Counted from the first letter of the stretch, positions 36,482 to 46,436 are shown. The stretch: DNA of 64,000 nt from Flavobacteriales bacterium (GCA_018402085.1 JAGYJM010000002.1:620001-684000), one strand, 5' to 3'. The notes: generated from the letters alone by a model not told the origin. Translations and numbers: made by a program.

Positions 36482-37291
36482 ATGCCTTTCATCTTTGAGT
36501 TGCTGATATACCTTGTTGCCATTTATGCGCTTATCCTGGCCATCTACTTCCTCATGCAGGATTTTCTGATCTTCAGACCGAAGCAACGTAAAACGGCACA
36601 AGAGTATCGCCTCAGTGCCAGCTATGAAGAGTTTTTCTTTGAGACCTCCGGAAAAGGATACATCCACGGATTGCTGCTGCACCCGAAAGAGAAGCCGAGG
36701 GGGCTTGTGTTCTACCTGCATGGCAATACCGGAAGCATGAAACGCTGGAGTAAGGTAGCGCAAGAACTGCTCGATCTCGGATACGATATTTTTGTCATGG
36801 ATTACAGAGGCTACGGCAAAAGCAGGGGGCGCCGGAGCGAAAGTGCTTTGCACCAAGATGTTATTGAAGTCTTTGACGAGGTTTCGAAGGCCTATAAGGG
36901 GCTTGAACAAGTGGTGTACGGACGTAGCCTGGGTACAGGTTTTGCGGTGCCGCTAGCTGCAAAGCGCACTGTAGACCGCCTGGTGCTCGAAACCCCGTTC
37001 TACAACCTCATCCATGTTGCTCAAACCTATGCTCCCTTTGTACCCATTCGCTACCTGCTTCGTTTCCCTATGCGCTCCGATCTCGTGATTCAAAAGGTGA
37101 AATGCCCCATTCTCATTCTGCATGGCACTGCTGACCGCATCGTGCCGTATCGCTCAGGTTTTGCTCTGTACAACAAGGTCAGGTACCGTGATGATGTTCA
37201 GATGATCACTATTCCGGGCGCACAGCATAACAATTTGAATGCCTATCCCACTTTCTGGGATGGCCTGCGCGTTTTTCTTTCTCGGCGTTAA
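36482..37291 (+). CDS. Membrane-anchored alpha/beta hydrolase (BEM46/ABHD13-like)
   Basis: 269 residues. One N-terminal membrane helix (about 5-25), then an alpha/beta hydrolase: oxyanion region LHGNTGS (about 78-84), DYRGYGKS, nucleophile elbow YGRSLGTG (about 141-148), acid in HGTADRIVP (about 213-221) and histidine in GAQHNNL (about 246-252). The family includes esterases of unknown natural substrate. The stop codon lies inside a REP-like hairpin. Confidence 0.9.
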   Translation: MPFIFELLIYLVAIYALILAIYFLMQDFLIFRPKQRKTAQEYRLSASYEEFFFETSGKGYIHGLLLHPKEKPRGLVFYLHGNTGSMKRWSKVAQELLDLGYDIFVMDYRGYGKSRGRRSESALHQDVIEVFDEVSKAYKGLEQVVYGRSLGTGFAVPLAAKRTVDRLVLETPFYNLIHVAQTYAPFVPIRYLLRFPMRSDLVIQKVKCPILILHGTADRIVPYRSGFALYNKVRYRDDVQMITIPGAQHNNLNAYPTFWDGLRVFLSRR

Positions 37292-37307
37292 AACGCCGGA
37301 TGCGAAC
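37284..37307 (-). repeat. REP-like element: hairpin plus GGATGCGAAC
   Basis: Stem CGGCGT/ACGCCG with loop TAAA overlaps the stop codon of the hydrolase gene and is followed by GGATGCGAAC (37298-37307). An opposing partial copy, ATCC plus CAGCGC-TTTT-GCGCTG, lies at 37451-37469, giving a second inverted pair. Confidence 0.6.
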
Positions 37308-37450
37308 AGTTTATGTTCTTCAGAAGCTCTCCCGAACAAGCAATAATTTATGGGAAGAACCCTATTGCCGTTGAATCAGGCGGTAAACCAACATCCGGCA
37401 TGCGAGATAGGGCTCCGGAACACTGCCTGTGAACACGTGCGTCATTTATC

Positions 37451-37469
37451 ATCCAGCGCTTTTGCGCTG
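37451..37469 (+). repeat. Degenerate REP-like hairpin
   Basis: ATCC followed by stem CAGCGC/GCGCTG with loop TTTT (37454-37469). The upstream part reads CATTTATCATCC rather than GTTCGCATCC. It faces the element at 37284. Confidence 0.4.
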
Positions 37470-37492
37470 TAGAAATCCAAGCAGAAATGCAG

Positions 37493-38224
37493 CTACGTTG
37501 ACTCCTCAGGCTCCACTCCTGAACCGGTGTTCCATTCAAACTGACGACGAATGGATGTGAAATGATCAGGGGGCTGACTGAAAATGGTCACCTCACCGCC
37601 GTTAGGATGCTCAAACGACAGGCTCGCTGCATGCAGAAAAAGCGGTTGGATGCCAAGCGTGTCTCTGAAATACTGATTGTGCTTTCGATCTCCGTGGCGA
37701 GTGTCGCCAATCACCGGATGCCGTAAATGCGCGAAATGCAACCTGATCTGATGAAATCGTCCGGATTTCGGAAGCGCCTCCACTAAGCTGTAACGCGAAG
37801 TAGGGTAACGGCTTATGGCAACTTCAACCTCCGTGTGGGCCAACGTTTTGAAGTGCGTCACTGCAGATCGGGCTTTACCGTCATCGCTTTTCACTTCATG
37901 CTCGATGGTACCTTCTTGAGCCGTGAAGCCTCTCGCCAGCAACAGGTATGACTTCTGAACCTTTTGTTCTACGAACTGATTGCGCAGAGCATTCAGCGCC
38001 TCGGTGTGACAGGCAAACAATACAATGCCGCTGGTCGCTTTATCAAGTCGATGCACAGGGTCAACCTTCAGTCCGGTTTCTGCAGCCAGCCAGCGACGAA
38101 GATTGACATTTTCATAAAAATCGAGGTGGGTGCGATGCACCAGCATTCGATTGGGCTTGTGCACGGCAATCAAGTGCTCATCGCGGAAGATAATCCTTGG
38201 CTTTCCGATCGAGTCTTGCTTCAT
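37493..38224 (-). CDS. truC: RluA-family tRNA pseudouridine synthase (TruC-like)
   Basis: 243 residues. The catalytic aspartate lies in VHRLDKATSGIVLFA (about 57-71), with KSYLLLARG and the C-terminal GRFHQIRLHFAHLRHPVIGDTRHGD (two blocks). The short form without S4 domain and the start IIFRDEHLIAVHKPNRMLVHRT are typical of TruC, which modifies U65 of tRNA; RluA-type rRNA specificity cannot be excluded from sequence alone. A TTCG-type -7 box (TACTTTCG) lies 37 nt upstream. Confidence 0.9.
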   Translation of the reverse strand: MKQDSIGKPRIIFRDEHLIAVHKPNRMLVHRTHLDFYENVNLRRWLAAETGLKVDPVHRLDKATSGIVLFACHTEALNALRNQFVEQKVQKSYLLLARGFTAQEGTIEHEVKSDDGKARSAVTHFKTLAHTEVEVAISRYPTSRYSLVEALPKSGRFHQIRLHFAHLRHPVIGDTRHGDRKHNQYFRDTLGIQPLFLHAASLSFEHPNGGEVTIFSQPPDHFTSIRRQFEWNTGSGVEPEEST

Positions 38225-38261
38225 ATCTGGACGAGGTGCTGAAAAATGGTATTTTCGCGTA

Positions 38262-38269
38262 CGAAAGTA
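38262..38269 (-). promoter_or_regulatory. -7-like element TACTTTCG of truC
   Basis: Minus-strand TACTTTCG, TTCG variant, 37 nt before the ATG. Confidence 0.4.
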
Positions 38270-38323
38270 AGGCAGAGAGACAACCTTTTAACCTTCTATT
38301 ACGATTGTAAGGAGAAGGTTAAG

Positions 38324-38331
38324 TATTTTCG
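38324..38331 (+). promoter_or_regulatory. -7-like element TATTTTCG of the surface cassette
   Basis: TATTTTCG with a TTG 16 nt upstream (38305-38307), 51 nt before the ATG of the first cassette gene. A second TATTTTCG on the same strand lies at 38250. Confidence 0.45.
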
Positions 38332-38382
38332 TGCTCCGCGCGGTTGCACGTTTCGGTCTTGTCACTCAAGGGATGAAATCTT

Positions 38383-41300
38383 ATGAAAAAAACTATACTG
38401 TCTGTAATTGGCATACTCACCTGTCTGGTAGCATTGGCTCAGCCAACAGGGCTATCCGTAGAATATTATCAGGTTCACTATGGTGAGGTGAATGGCGTTG
38501 ACCTTGATGGGTACGTCACCTACCATGTTTTTCTTGAAATGACCAATGAAGATGATTTCCTTTCTGCGATATACGCATTTCTGGGAGTAGATGAAAACCC
38601 TGACAGTGAAGACATTGAAATACTAACAGATTGTGCTTGCTACAATAATGACGATTTTGGCGTCTTTTCCGGGGGGATCAATTCTGCACTAATCCCTACT
38701 TTCCCGGAACTTGATTTTGATACATTCTGGACAATCGGCAAACAATACATTAGTGAACCCGGAGAAGTTTCCTTTGTAGTCGCGAATCCCAACCCGTTTG
38801 ATGATTCAGATCCATGTGAAGCCTGGATTGATGACGGCGCACTGTTTTCTACCTTCGGTCAACCAAATGCTTTCGCGGGGCCGGACGAACGCTTACTCAT
38901 ATTACAAATCACCACGTGCAGCGAAGAATTTTGTGTCGATTTTTGCACTCAGACCTTCGTGGACGGAGTGCAAGCAGACCAAGATTTTACCTGCTTTGAT
39001 CCGGTTTGTTTTCAGAATCCTTGTTCAGCCAATCCGCTACCGGCTGACATCAGCGTGGTAGATGAGATTCTCTGCCAGGGCCAGGAGGCTACCATTGAGG
39101 TCAACCCTGGAGGAAACGGTGATGTTACCTATGAGCTGTTTACAATTGATGGTAATGATGCGTTATTGGTGGCCTCTCAAACCGGCGACCCCTTGTTTGA
39201 CGGAGTGGAGGCAGGAGACTACTTCATCGCAATGACTGATGATGTTGGCTGTCGTGATACAATCGCAGATATCAGCTTTACAGATCCCCCGGGGCTCAAT
39301 GTTTCGGTAGAGCTTACTGCAGATAATGTATGTGGTGACGAAAACACCGCTGAAATTTGTCCGACAATCAATGGCGGACAACCGCCCTACACTATAGAAC
39401 TTATCGCAGCTGATGGCTCATCACAATCGGTCAACGAAGGTGAATGTTTTTCGGGCGTGGCCTGTGTGAATGGAGACGGTACTTTCACGGTGGTGGTGAG
39501 CGATCAAAGCGGCTGTACCTTTGAAGAAGATATTGCGATCAACTGCCCTGAAGCAATGGGTATAGAGGTCATGGTTGATCCTATTTTCTGCAATGGCGAT
39601 GGCAATGCAGAAATAAACTTTGATGTCACCGGAGGCACGGGTGCTATAAACGTATCGCTTGATGTGCCAGATTTTACATTTGACGCGCAAGAAGCCCCGT
39701 TCACGGAAGTTGTTTCGGACGTCGCACCGGGCAATTATACGCTCACACTTACCGATGCGAACGATTGTGTGCTCGAAGAAACGATTCAGATCATAGAGCC
39801 GGATCCGCTCGATGTGGCTTTTGATGCGACGGATATCGCGTGCTTTGGTAACTGTGATGGTGTCATTTCAGCAGATGCCGACGGAGGAACTCCTCCGTAC
39901 ACTTTAACCGTGACAGATGGTGACGGCAATGCCGTTGATGAAGAGGCCCTTTGCGCAGGTACCTATACCGCGACCATAACCGACGACAATGACTGCCAGG
40001 TGAGTGAAACACTGGAGATCATTGAACCGGATGAAATCACCTTTGAAATTGCGAGCTCAGATATTTCTTGCTTTGGTGCAGGTGACGGACAAATCTGCGT
40101 GACCAACGTCGCTGGTGGTACAGGCCAGGTGCAGTGGGCCATTACGTCACCCCCCTCTGAAGCTACTGATCCCGGAACCACTGAGTGTTTCGATATGCTC
40201 TCTGCAGACACCTACGTGATTACCTTTTCGGATGAGGCAGGTTGTGAGATTACAGAGACAGGTATCGTCTTGAACGAACCTGAAGAATTGACGATAGTGA
40301 CCAATGTGAATGGCATCTCCTGCTTTGGTTTCAATGACGGAAGTGTGGAAGTTTCAGCGACGGGCGGAACAGGTCAGGTGTCTTTAACGGCTCCCGAGGC
40401 TGCACCGTTGCCCTACACGGTGGCAGATCTTCTGCCCGGTGAGGTGACGCTGGTTATTCAAGACGAGACCGGCTGTGAAGACAGCGAAACGATTACCATA
40501 GAAGAGCCGATCTCCGTTGAAATTGAAGTGCTCGCTGTGAACGATATCTCTTGCGGTGGTAATTGCAATGGCGCTGTAGAACTTGACTTAAGCGGCGGCA
40601 CAGGTGAATTGGCACTCTTCCTCAATGGAGAGCCCTCTGTGCCTACCGGACTATGCGCCGGAGAGTATGAGGCCATTGTGGTTGATGAGAACCTCTGCCA
40701 GGATACGGCATTCTTTGAGATTATCCAGCCGGACCCAATTGAATTCCTGATTGATGTAGATAATGTCACTTGTACCGGAATGAATGATGGCTCTGTGAAT
40801 GTGTTTCCAACAGGCGGGCAAGGTGACATCACCTGGGAAGTTTTACAGGATGTTGACATCAATAACTTGTTTGAAGGTACCTACACCATTAGTGGGGTAG
40901 ATTCTACCGGATGCACTGCAGACACAACCTTTACGGTAAATGCTGACATTACTGCTGACATTGAAGTTGAAATTTTCACCTCACAGGTAACCTGTTGGAA
41001 TGAATCTGACGGAACAGCCACGGCCGCAGTCACCGGAGGCTCACTTCCGATTAATTACACATGGAATGATCCGAACGGACAAACTACCGCCACTGCAGTG
41101 GGTCTGTCTGAAGGTGTATACTCCGTTACGGTGACGGATGCCATCGGCTGCACGCTTAGCTTCCTTGCTGAAGTTGAACCTACACCGGGATGCTTTTTCA
41201 TCGCCGACGTCCTCACTCCGAATGGTGATGGGGCAAACGATGAATGGATCATTGGCGGACTGGAGTTTTTCCCGAACTCAATGGTGCAGGTATATAACCG

Positions 41301-41454
41301 ATGGGGGCAATTGCTCTTTGAGTCAAGAGGCTACAATACGCGGTGGGACGGAATGTGGAATGGCCGACAGTTGCCGGTTGCTGACTACTATTACGTGATT
41401 ACCTACGACGAAACGCAGGATCCAATCACCGGAACCGTGACCATTAAATACTGA
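38383..41454 (+). CDS. SprB-like surface protein with T9SS type B sorting domain
   Basis: 1023 residues. Signal peptide (about 1-19, ends LALAQ). Residues about 22-205 are a diverged copy of the domain seen in 5324-7636 and 42449-43066 (VTYHVFLEM, DFDTFWTIG, DERLLILQITT). Residues about 225-925 hold seven to eight SprB repeats, each with a C-x-G-x-x-D-G start, a GGTG turn and a VTDxxxC-like end. The last 85 residues are a CHU_C/type B sorting domain (VLTPNGDGANDEW, YNRWGQLLFES, WDGMWNGRQLP). Exported by T9SS and probably displayed on the surface. It overlaps the SprF-like gene by one base, so the two are co-translated. Confidence 0.92.
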   Translation: MKKTILSVIGILTCLVALAQPTGLSVEYYQVHYGEVNGVDLDGYVTYHVFLEMTNEDDFLSAIYAFLGVDENPDSEDIEILTDCACYNNDDFGVFSGGINSALIPTFPELDFDTFWTIGKQYISEPGEVSFVVANPNPFDDSDPCEAWIDDGALFSTFGQPNAFAGPDERLLILQITTCSEEFCVDFCTQTFVDGVQADQDFTCFDPVCFQNPCSANPLPADISVVDEILCQGQEATIEVNPGGNGDVTYELFTIDGNDALLVASQTGDPLFDGVEAGDYFIAMTDDVGCRDTIADISFTDPPGLNVSVELTADNVCGDENTAEICPTINGGQPPYTIELIAADGSSQSVNEGECFSGVACVNGDGTFTVVVSDQSGCTFEEDIAINCPEAMGIEVMVDPIFCNGDGNAEINFDVTGGTGAINVSLDVPDFTFDAQEAPFTEVVSDVAPGNYTLTLTDANDCVLEETIQIIEPDPLDVAFDATDIACFGNCDGVISADADGGTPPYTLTVTDGDGNAVDEEALCAGTYTATITDDNDCQVSETLEIIEPDEITFEIASSDISCFGAGDGQICVTNVAGGTGQVQWAITSPPSEATDPGTTECFDMLSADTYVITFSDEAGCEITETGIVLNEPEELTIVTNVNGISCFGFNDGSVEVSATGGTGQVSLTAPEAAPLPYTVADLLPGEVTLVIQDETGCEDSETITIEEPISVEIEVLAVNDISCGGNCNGAVELDLSGGTGELALFLNGEPSVPTGLCAGEYEAIVVDENLCQDTAFFEIIQPDPIEFLIDVDNVTCTGMNDGSVNVFPTGGQGDITWEVLQDVDINNLFEGTYTISGVDSTGCTADTTFTVNADITADIEVEIFTSQVTCWNESDGTATAAVTGGSLPINYTWNDPNGQTTATAVGLSEGVYSVTVTDAIGCTLSFLAEVEPTPGCFFIADVLTPNGDGANDEWIIGGLEFFPNSMVQVYNRWGQLLFESRGYNTRWDGMWNGRQLPVADYYYVITYDETQDPITGTVTIKY

Positions 41455-42392
41455 TGACGATGAGAAAGTTACTGATCACGTTCGGTGTGCTCCTGATGGC
41501 CGTGTCTTCAGCCGATGCGCAACAGTTGGCGCGCCGTACGCAATACATTTTCAATACATACCTCACCAACCCGGCGGTGGCGGGAACCAAACTTTACAGC
41601 CCCATTGCAGCTTCGTACCGCAGCCAGTGGGCAGGTTTCGATGGTGGACCACAAACCTACCTTCTGAGCGGACACACAAATTTGCCGAACAACCGCATTG
41701 GGGTCGGTGGAATTTTTTATCACGACAATACGGGAGGCGCGATTGCTCGAACAGGAGCTGAACTGACAGGTGCCTATCACGTTGACCTGAACAATCGTGA
41801 CGCTGTCTCTTTCGGTTTGAGTGCACTGTTGAATCAATTCAGTTTTGATGGCGAAGACCTCACCTATCTCGATCAAAACGATGAAGCCCTGATCAATGCC
41901 ATGGAGTCGTCGTTCAACTTTGACGCCAGCTTCGGAATGATGGTATATGGTCCGAACTACTTTTTTGGCTTTAGTATCCCGAATCTGATCCAGACTGAAC
42001 TCGGGTTAGACGGCGTAATTGACGAAGACAACCAGAATGTGAGGCACTACAATTTCATGGGGTCTTACCTCTATTTCTTCAATGACGACTTTGCGATTCA
42101 ACCCTCCGCACTGGTGCGATTCACCGGCGCGACACCGGTTCAGTTCGATATGCTCATGAAAGGAGTTTATCAGGAAACCATCTGGGTAGGTCTCGCGTAC
42201 CGCCATCAAGATGCCGTAGCGCTTGCCCTCGGGGTAGAGTATGAGCAATATGCGATCGGCTATTCTTATGACCTCACCACCACCAATGCACGTAATTTTA
42301 GTCCGCATACACACGAAGTTACCATCGCTTACAATATCCCGAGAACGCGCGGGTTTCAACGTAAACCAATACGTCGACGAGGATTTAGGTAA
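41454..42392 (+). CDS. PorP/SprF family type IX secretion membrane protein
   Basis: 312 residues (or 310 from ATG 41460). Signal peptide ends near ADAQQ. The rest is an outer-membrane beta-barrel of the PorP/SprF family: TQYIFNTYLTNPAVAGTK, SYRSQWAGFDGGPQTY, HTNLPNNRIGVGG and GLAYRHQDAVALALGVEY are family hallmarks. SprF proteins are needed for export or attachment of their neighbouring type B T9SS cargos (SprB in Flavobacterium johnsoniae). Here it directly follows such a cargo, so a dedicated pair is likely. Confidence 0.94.
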   Translation: MTMRKLLITFGVLLMAVSSADAQQLARRTQYIFNTYLTNPAVAGTKLYSPIAASYRSQWAGFDGGPQTYLLSGHTNLPNNRIGVGGIFYHDNTGGAIARTGAELTGAYHVDLNNRDAVSFGLSALLNQFSFDGEDLTYLDQNDEALINAMESSFNFDASFGMMVYGPNYFFGFSIPNLIQTELGLDGVIDEDNQNVRHYNFMGSYLYFFNDDFAIQPSALVRFTGATPVQFDMLMKGVYQETIWVGLAYRHQDAVALALGVEYEQYAIGYSYDLTTTNARNFSPHTHEVTIAYNIPRTRGFQRKPIRRRGFR

Positions 42393-42448
42393 GCCGCGAA
42401 TGAGTTTGGCAAAATCTTTGATAAACCTTGACTAAAACGATTACTGAT

Positions 42449-43066
42449 ATGAAGAATATCTTACTCCTCCTCGCAGGAACAATGATGGCTTTCGGAGCCT
42501 CAGCGCAATTCCTGAGACTGCAAATTGAAGAAGTACCAAACAGCGGTCAGGTGCCCGGTACCACTTATCGTGTATACGCGGTGATGATGAATGAAGGGGA
42601 TATCATTGATGCCGTATTCGCTGAAGAAGGCAGTCCGCTGGAGCTGATAAGCACGAAACCATTTTACCAGCACCCGAAAGGCGGCCCCCTTTCGATAGAT
42701 GTGCAGCGTTTTGATCTGCAAAATGACGCGAAGCTGACCTATGATACCTGGTTTACCATCGGCGCGATGGATAACTACAATAATTATGTGATGGCTTTCC
42801 AGATGGATACCCTTGCCTTCAAAACCTTTGAATCAGGCCAAAACTTTTCAACGGTAAAAAGCGCCTGGTTCGTGACCCCCGATAAGCGACAGGCCATGGC
42901 TGATATGAATGGTCGTATCCTGCTGATGCAGTTCACCACTGCCGGTAGAGTTACCGGAAAGCTCAACATTCACGGTCGCACGCGCGCCACCTTTGATGAT
43001 AATGGCGACGTCATCGAAGGCAATGAAGTGATTGAAGTACGCGGAATTGAGTTTACCGCAGGCTGA
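42449..43066 (+). CDS. Small secreted protein of the shared beta-domain family
   Basis: 205 residues from ATG 42449 (MKNILLLLAG; the frame is open from 42428). Signal peptide ends at SAQ (about 19). The whole mature protein is one copy of the domain found twice in 5324-7636 and once in 38383-41454: TTYRVYAVM, PLELIS, YDTWFTIGAMDNYNN, FESGQNF, GRILLMQFTTAG. No sorting domain. It is the third gene of the cassette after the SprF-like protein (56 nt), suggesting a role together with the SprB-like cargo. Its stop abuts the msrB stop with no spacer. Confidence 0.8.
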   Translation: MKNILLLLAGTMMAFGASAQFLRLQIEEVPNSGQVPGTTYRVYAVMMNEGDIIDAVFAEEGSPLELISTKPFYQHPKGGPLSIDVQRFDLQNDAKLTYDTWFTIGAMDNYNNYVMAFQMDTLAFKTFESGQNFSTVKSAWFVTPDKRQAMADMNGRILLMQFTTAGRVTGKLNIHGRTRATFDDNGDVIEGNEVIEVRGIEFTAG

Positions 43067-43564
43067 TCATTTTGCCTTTTCCTGAACGAAATCAAGCGAA
43101 ACGCTGTTGATGCAGTAGCGCAGCCCGGTCGGCTGAGGACCGTCTTCAAAAACGTGCCCGAGATGCCCGTCGCAGCGGTTGCACACCACCTCTGTGCGGA
43201 GCATCCCGTGACTACGGTCTTCGATGTTTCCGACATGGGAGGAGTCAATTGGCGCAAAAAAACTGGGCCATCCGGTGCCTGATCTGAATTTAGTGGTACT
43301 CGAGAACAATGGTAAACCGCAGGCTGCGCAGAGATAGATGCCTTCTTTTTTGTTGTCCCACAGGTCGCCGGTAAAGGCACGCTCAGTGCCTGCCTGACGA
43401 AGCACGTAGTACTCTTGATCGGTGAGATCTCGCTGCCATTCTTCATCCGATTTCTCTACTTTTTCGCCAGTATATTCAGCATCCGTGCGCTTTTGCGCAC
43501 GATCCTGAGCACACCCCACAAGGGTAGATGTCATCAGGCAAAATGCGATGATATTTCTATGCAT
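43067..43564 (-). CDS. msrB: Peptide-methionine (R)-S-oxide reductase, lipoprotein
   Basis: 165 residues from ATG 43564. Lipoprotein signal with lipobox LVGC (Cys about 17), so the enzyme acts in the envelope, repairing R-methionine sulfoxide. Motifs: two zinc CxxC pairs (CAAC and [12 protein letters not shown]), RSGTGWPSF and the catalytic cysteine in [10 protein letters not shown]. The frame is open upstream to 43669 but that part overlaps uvrA and has no signal. Overlaps the uvrA 3' end by 8 nt: second gene of a uvrA-msrB operon. Confidence 0.93.
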   Translation of the reverse strand: MHRNIIAFCLMTSTLVGCAQDRAQKRTDAEYTGEKVEKSDEEWQRDLTDQEYYVLRQAGTERAFTGDLWDNKKEGIYLCAACGLPLFSSTTKFRSGTGWPSFFAPIDSSHVGNIEDRSHGMLRTEVVCNRCDGHLGHVFEDGPQPTGLRYCINSVSLDFVQEKAK

Positions 43565-46385
43565 GCGTCTCAAATTTCGATTGAAGAAACTTCGCTGTGT
43601 GTGAAGCTTCACATTCAATGAGTGCCCTAGGCGTACCTGTAAATACAACTTGTCCGCCTCCAACCCCACCGTCAGGTCCTAGATCAATGATCCAGTCGGC
43701 TGATTTCATCACATCCGTGTCATGCTCAATCACGATAACTGAATGCCCCTGCCTGATTAGTGCCTGAAATGACTCGAGCAGTTTGCGAACGTCGTGAAAA
43801 TGGAGACCTGTTGTGGGTTCATCAAAGATAAACAAGGTGTGCGCCTGTCTGTCGCCGCGCGAAAGAAATGCAGCAAGCTTAATACGCTGCGCTTCGCCAC
43901 CACTTAACGTGCTGCTGCTTTGTCCGAGACCGAGGTAGCCGAGGCCGACCTCCTGAAGCGGGATAAGTTTTGAAACCAGCCTTTTTGCATCCGCCTTGTC
44001 GTCTTCACCGAAGAAGGCGATGGCTTCGTCAACCGTCAGTTGAAGCACCTGCGAAATGTCTTTCTCACGGTAACGGACTTCCAGAATCTCGTCTTTAAAG
44101 CGGCGCCCCTTGCAGGCTTCACATTGCAGTTTGATGTCTGCCATAAACTGCATCTCAATGGTTACTTGTCCTTCACCTTCACAATTTTCGCAACGTCCGC
44201 CCGCCACGTTAAAGCTAAAGTGCGCAGGTTTATAGCCACGCGCCCTGGCCAAAGCCTGCTTGCTGAAGAGCGAGCGAATTTCATCGAAAGCCTTGACGTA
44301 GGTCACCGGGTTACTCCTCGATGATTTCCCTATGGGGTTTTGGTCAACAAATTCAACAGCTTTAACTGTTCGTACGTCGCCCTCAAGCGCATCCATCTCG
44401 CCCAGCTTTTCACTGTGTTCGCCGAGTGCCCGTTGCACAGCAGGGTAGAGGAGGTCAGTAACAAGCGTTGACTTGCCTGAGCCGCTTACACCGGTTACCA
44501 CGGTCAGCATCCGCAAAGGAAACGCCACGGTTAGATCTTGCAAGTTGTGCTCTCGGGCACCTTTAATGATGAGTAGATCTTTAGGTGTTCGTGTGCTTTC
44601 AGGAACAGGTATTGACATGCGGTGGGTGAGGTATTTGGCGGTCAGCGAAAAATCGCTGGATGCTAACTGAGCATGGTTACCTTCAAAGACAACTTCTCCG
44701 CCATGCGTTCCTGCTTCGGGCCCCATGTCAATCAGGTGGTCTGCAGCAGCCATGATTTCTTCGTCGTGCTCCACTACGATTACCGTATTGCCAAGGTCGC
44801 GAAGGGCCTCCAACACCCGGATAAGGCGCCGTGTATCACGCGGATGAAGTCCGATGCTTGGCTCGTCAAGGATGTACATGCTACCAACAAGGCTGCTTCC
44901 AAGGCAGGTTGACAGATTGATGCGCTGGCTTTCACCACCACTCAGGGTGCTGCTGAGACGGTTTAATGTCAGGTAGCCTAATCCAACATCGCACAGATAC
45001 TGCAGCCGATTGTTGATTTCAATCAGCAGGCGATGGGCAATTTTTTGATCATTTTTTTCAAGCTCCATGGAGCGGAAGAAATCAAGAAGCTCGTTACAGG
45101 GCCTTAACACCAGCTCTTGAATGCTATGCCCAGCAACCTTAACATAAGAAGCATCCTTTCGCAGGCGGGTACCTTTGCATTCAGGACATTTCGTGCGGCC
45201 ACGGTAGCGACTCAGCATCACACGGTACTGGATTTTGTAGCTTTTTTGTTCGAGGTAATCGAAAAAGCGATTTAAGCCTTTGAAATAGCGGTTACCCGTC
45301 CAGAGCAACTCCTGTTGCTCTTCTGTCAATTGATTGTACGGACGGTGAATCGGGAAGTCGAATTCTTCAGCATTCCGGATGAGTTCTTGTTTCCATGTTG
45401 ACAGGGTATCACCTCGCCAACAAGCAATCGCATCGTCGTAGATGGATCGCTTTTTATCAGGGATCACCAGGCCTCTGTCAATACCGATGACCTGACCGAA
45501 ACCTTCACACTGTTTGCAGGCCCCAACCGGGTTATTAAACGAAAAGAAATTAGGAGAGGGTTCTTCAAAGGTCATACCGTCGAGCTCAAAACGGTTGTTG
45601 AAGGCCATCTGTTCTCCGGTGTCTGCGAAAAGAATTACGCATTCGCCGCTTCCTTCGAAAAAGGCGCTTTCTACAGAATCAGCGAGTCGGGTGTCATGCT
45701 CGTTGGATCGCTCAACGGCAAGTCGGTCTACCACGATTGACACTGTATCTTTCTGCTCAACCTTTTCAATCCAGTCAGCTTCGAGGCGAAGGGTTTCGCC
45801 GTTAATGAGTACCCTCGAGAAGCCTTGTTGAAGCAGAAGTTCGAGTTGTTTGTTCAGGGTTCTGTCTTTGCGCGGTTGCAGCGGGGCAAGCACCATGTAG
45901 CGTTCAGCTTCAAGACGATCGCGCATAAAATTGACCACATCAGAAACCCGGTGGCGTTTGACTTCTTGACCTGAAACAGGAGAGAAGGTGCGCCCAATCC
46001 GAGCAAAAAGCAGTTTGATGTAATCGTAGATCTCCGTGCTGGTGCCTACCGTAGATCGCGACGAACGAGAGGAGACTTTCTGCTCAATGGCAATGGCTGG
46101 TGAAATACCATCAATAGCATCTACTTCAGGTTTGTCAAGCCGCCCCAAAAACTGCCTGGCGTATGACGACAAACTTTCTACATATCGTCGCTGTCCTTCA
46201 GCGTATAGGGTGTCGAAGGCGAGCGATGACTTTCCGGACCCCGAGAGACCGGTGATCACTGTGAGTTTATTGCGGGGAATGGCAACGTTGACATTTTTAA
46301 GGTTATGCATCCTGGCACCTTTGATGATAATGTGCCTTTTGGGATCCAATTCGCTAACTTCACTGACGGTTTTTTCTTTTTCCAT
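43557..46385 (-). CDS. uvrA: UvrABC excinuclease subunit A
   Basis: 942 residues, full length. Damage-recognition ATPase of nucleotide excision repair. First Walker [15 protein letters not shown], second [11 protein letters not shown]; zinc-finger cysteines in [27 protein letters not shown] and CEACKGRRF; two signature motifs LSGGESQRI and LSGGEAQRI; Walker [13 protein letters not shown] and [12 protein letters not shown]. The frame extends 60 codons further but ATG 46385 ([10 protein letters not shown]) gives the normal N-terminus and follows a -7 box. Operon with msrB. Confidence 0.97.
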   Translation of the reverse strand: MEKEKTVSEVSELDPKRHIIIKGARMHNLKNVNVAIPRNKLTVITGLSGSGKSSLAFDTLYAEGQRRYVESLSSYARQFLGRLDKPEVDAIDGISPAIAIEQKVSSRSSRSTVGTSTEIYDYIKLLFARIGRTFSPVSGQEVKRHRVSDVVNFMRDRLEAERYMVLAPLQPRKDRTLNKQLELLLQQGFSRVLINGETLRLEADWIEKVEQKDTVSIVVDRLAVERSNEHDTRLADSVESAFFEGSGECVILFADTGEQMAFNNRFELDGMTFEEPSPNFFSFNNPVGACKQCEGFGQVIGIDRGLVIPDKKRSIYDDAIACWRGDTLSTWKQELIRNAEEFDFPIHRPYNQLTEEQQELLWTGNRYFKGLNRFFDYLEQKSYKIQYRVMLSRYRGRTKCPECKGTRLRKDASYVKVAGHSIQELVLRPCNELLDFFRSMELEKNDQKIAHRLLIEINNRLQYLCDVGLGYLTLNRLSSTLSGGESQRINLSTCLGSSLVGSMYILDEPSIGLHPRDTRRLIRVLEALRDLGNTVIVVEHDEEIMAAADHLIDMGPEAGTHGGEVVFEGNHAQLASSDFSLTAKYLTHRMSIPVPESTRTPKDLLIIKGAREHNLQDLTVAFPLRMLTVVTGVSGSGKSTLVTDLLYPAVQRALGEHSEKLGEMDALEGDVRTVKAVEFVDQNPIGKSSRSNPVTYVKAFDEIRSLFSKQALARARGYKPAHFSFNVAGGRCENCEGEGQVTIEMQFMADIKLQCEACKGRRFKDEILEVRYREKDISQVLQLTVDEAIAFFGEDDKADAKRLVSKLIPLQEVGLGYLGLGQSSSTLSGGEAQRIKLAAFLSRGDRQAHTLFIFDEPTTGLHFHDVRKLLESFQALIRQGHSVIVIEHDTDVMKSADWIIDLGPDGGVGGGQVVFTGTPRALIECEASHTAKFLQSKFETHA

Positions 46386-46428
46386 GCGGGATACCTGGTT
46401 TCGGGCAGCGTCTCCGGATCTGCCGGAA

Positions 46429-46436
46429 CGAAGGTA
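46429..46436 (-). promoter_or_regulatory. -7-like element TACCTTCG of uvrA
   Basis: Minus-strand TACCTTCG, 43 nt before the ATG; same octamer as before ltaE. Confidence 0.4.
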
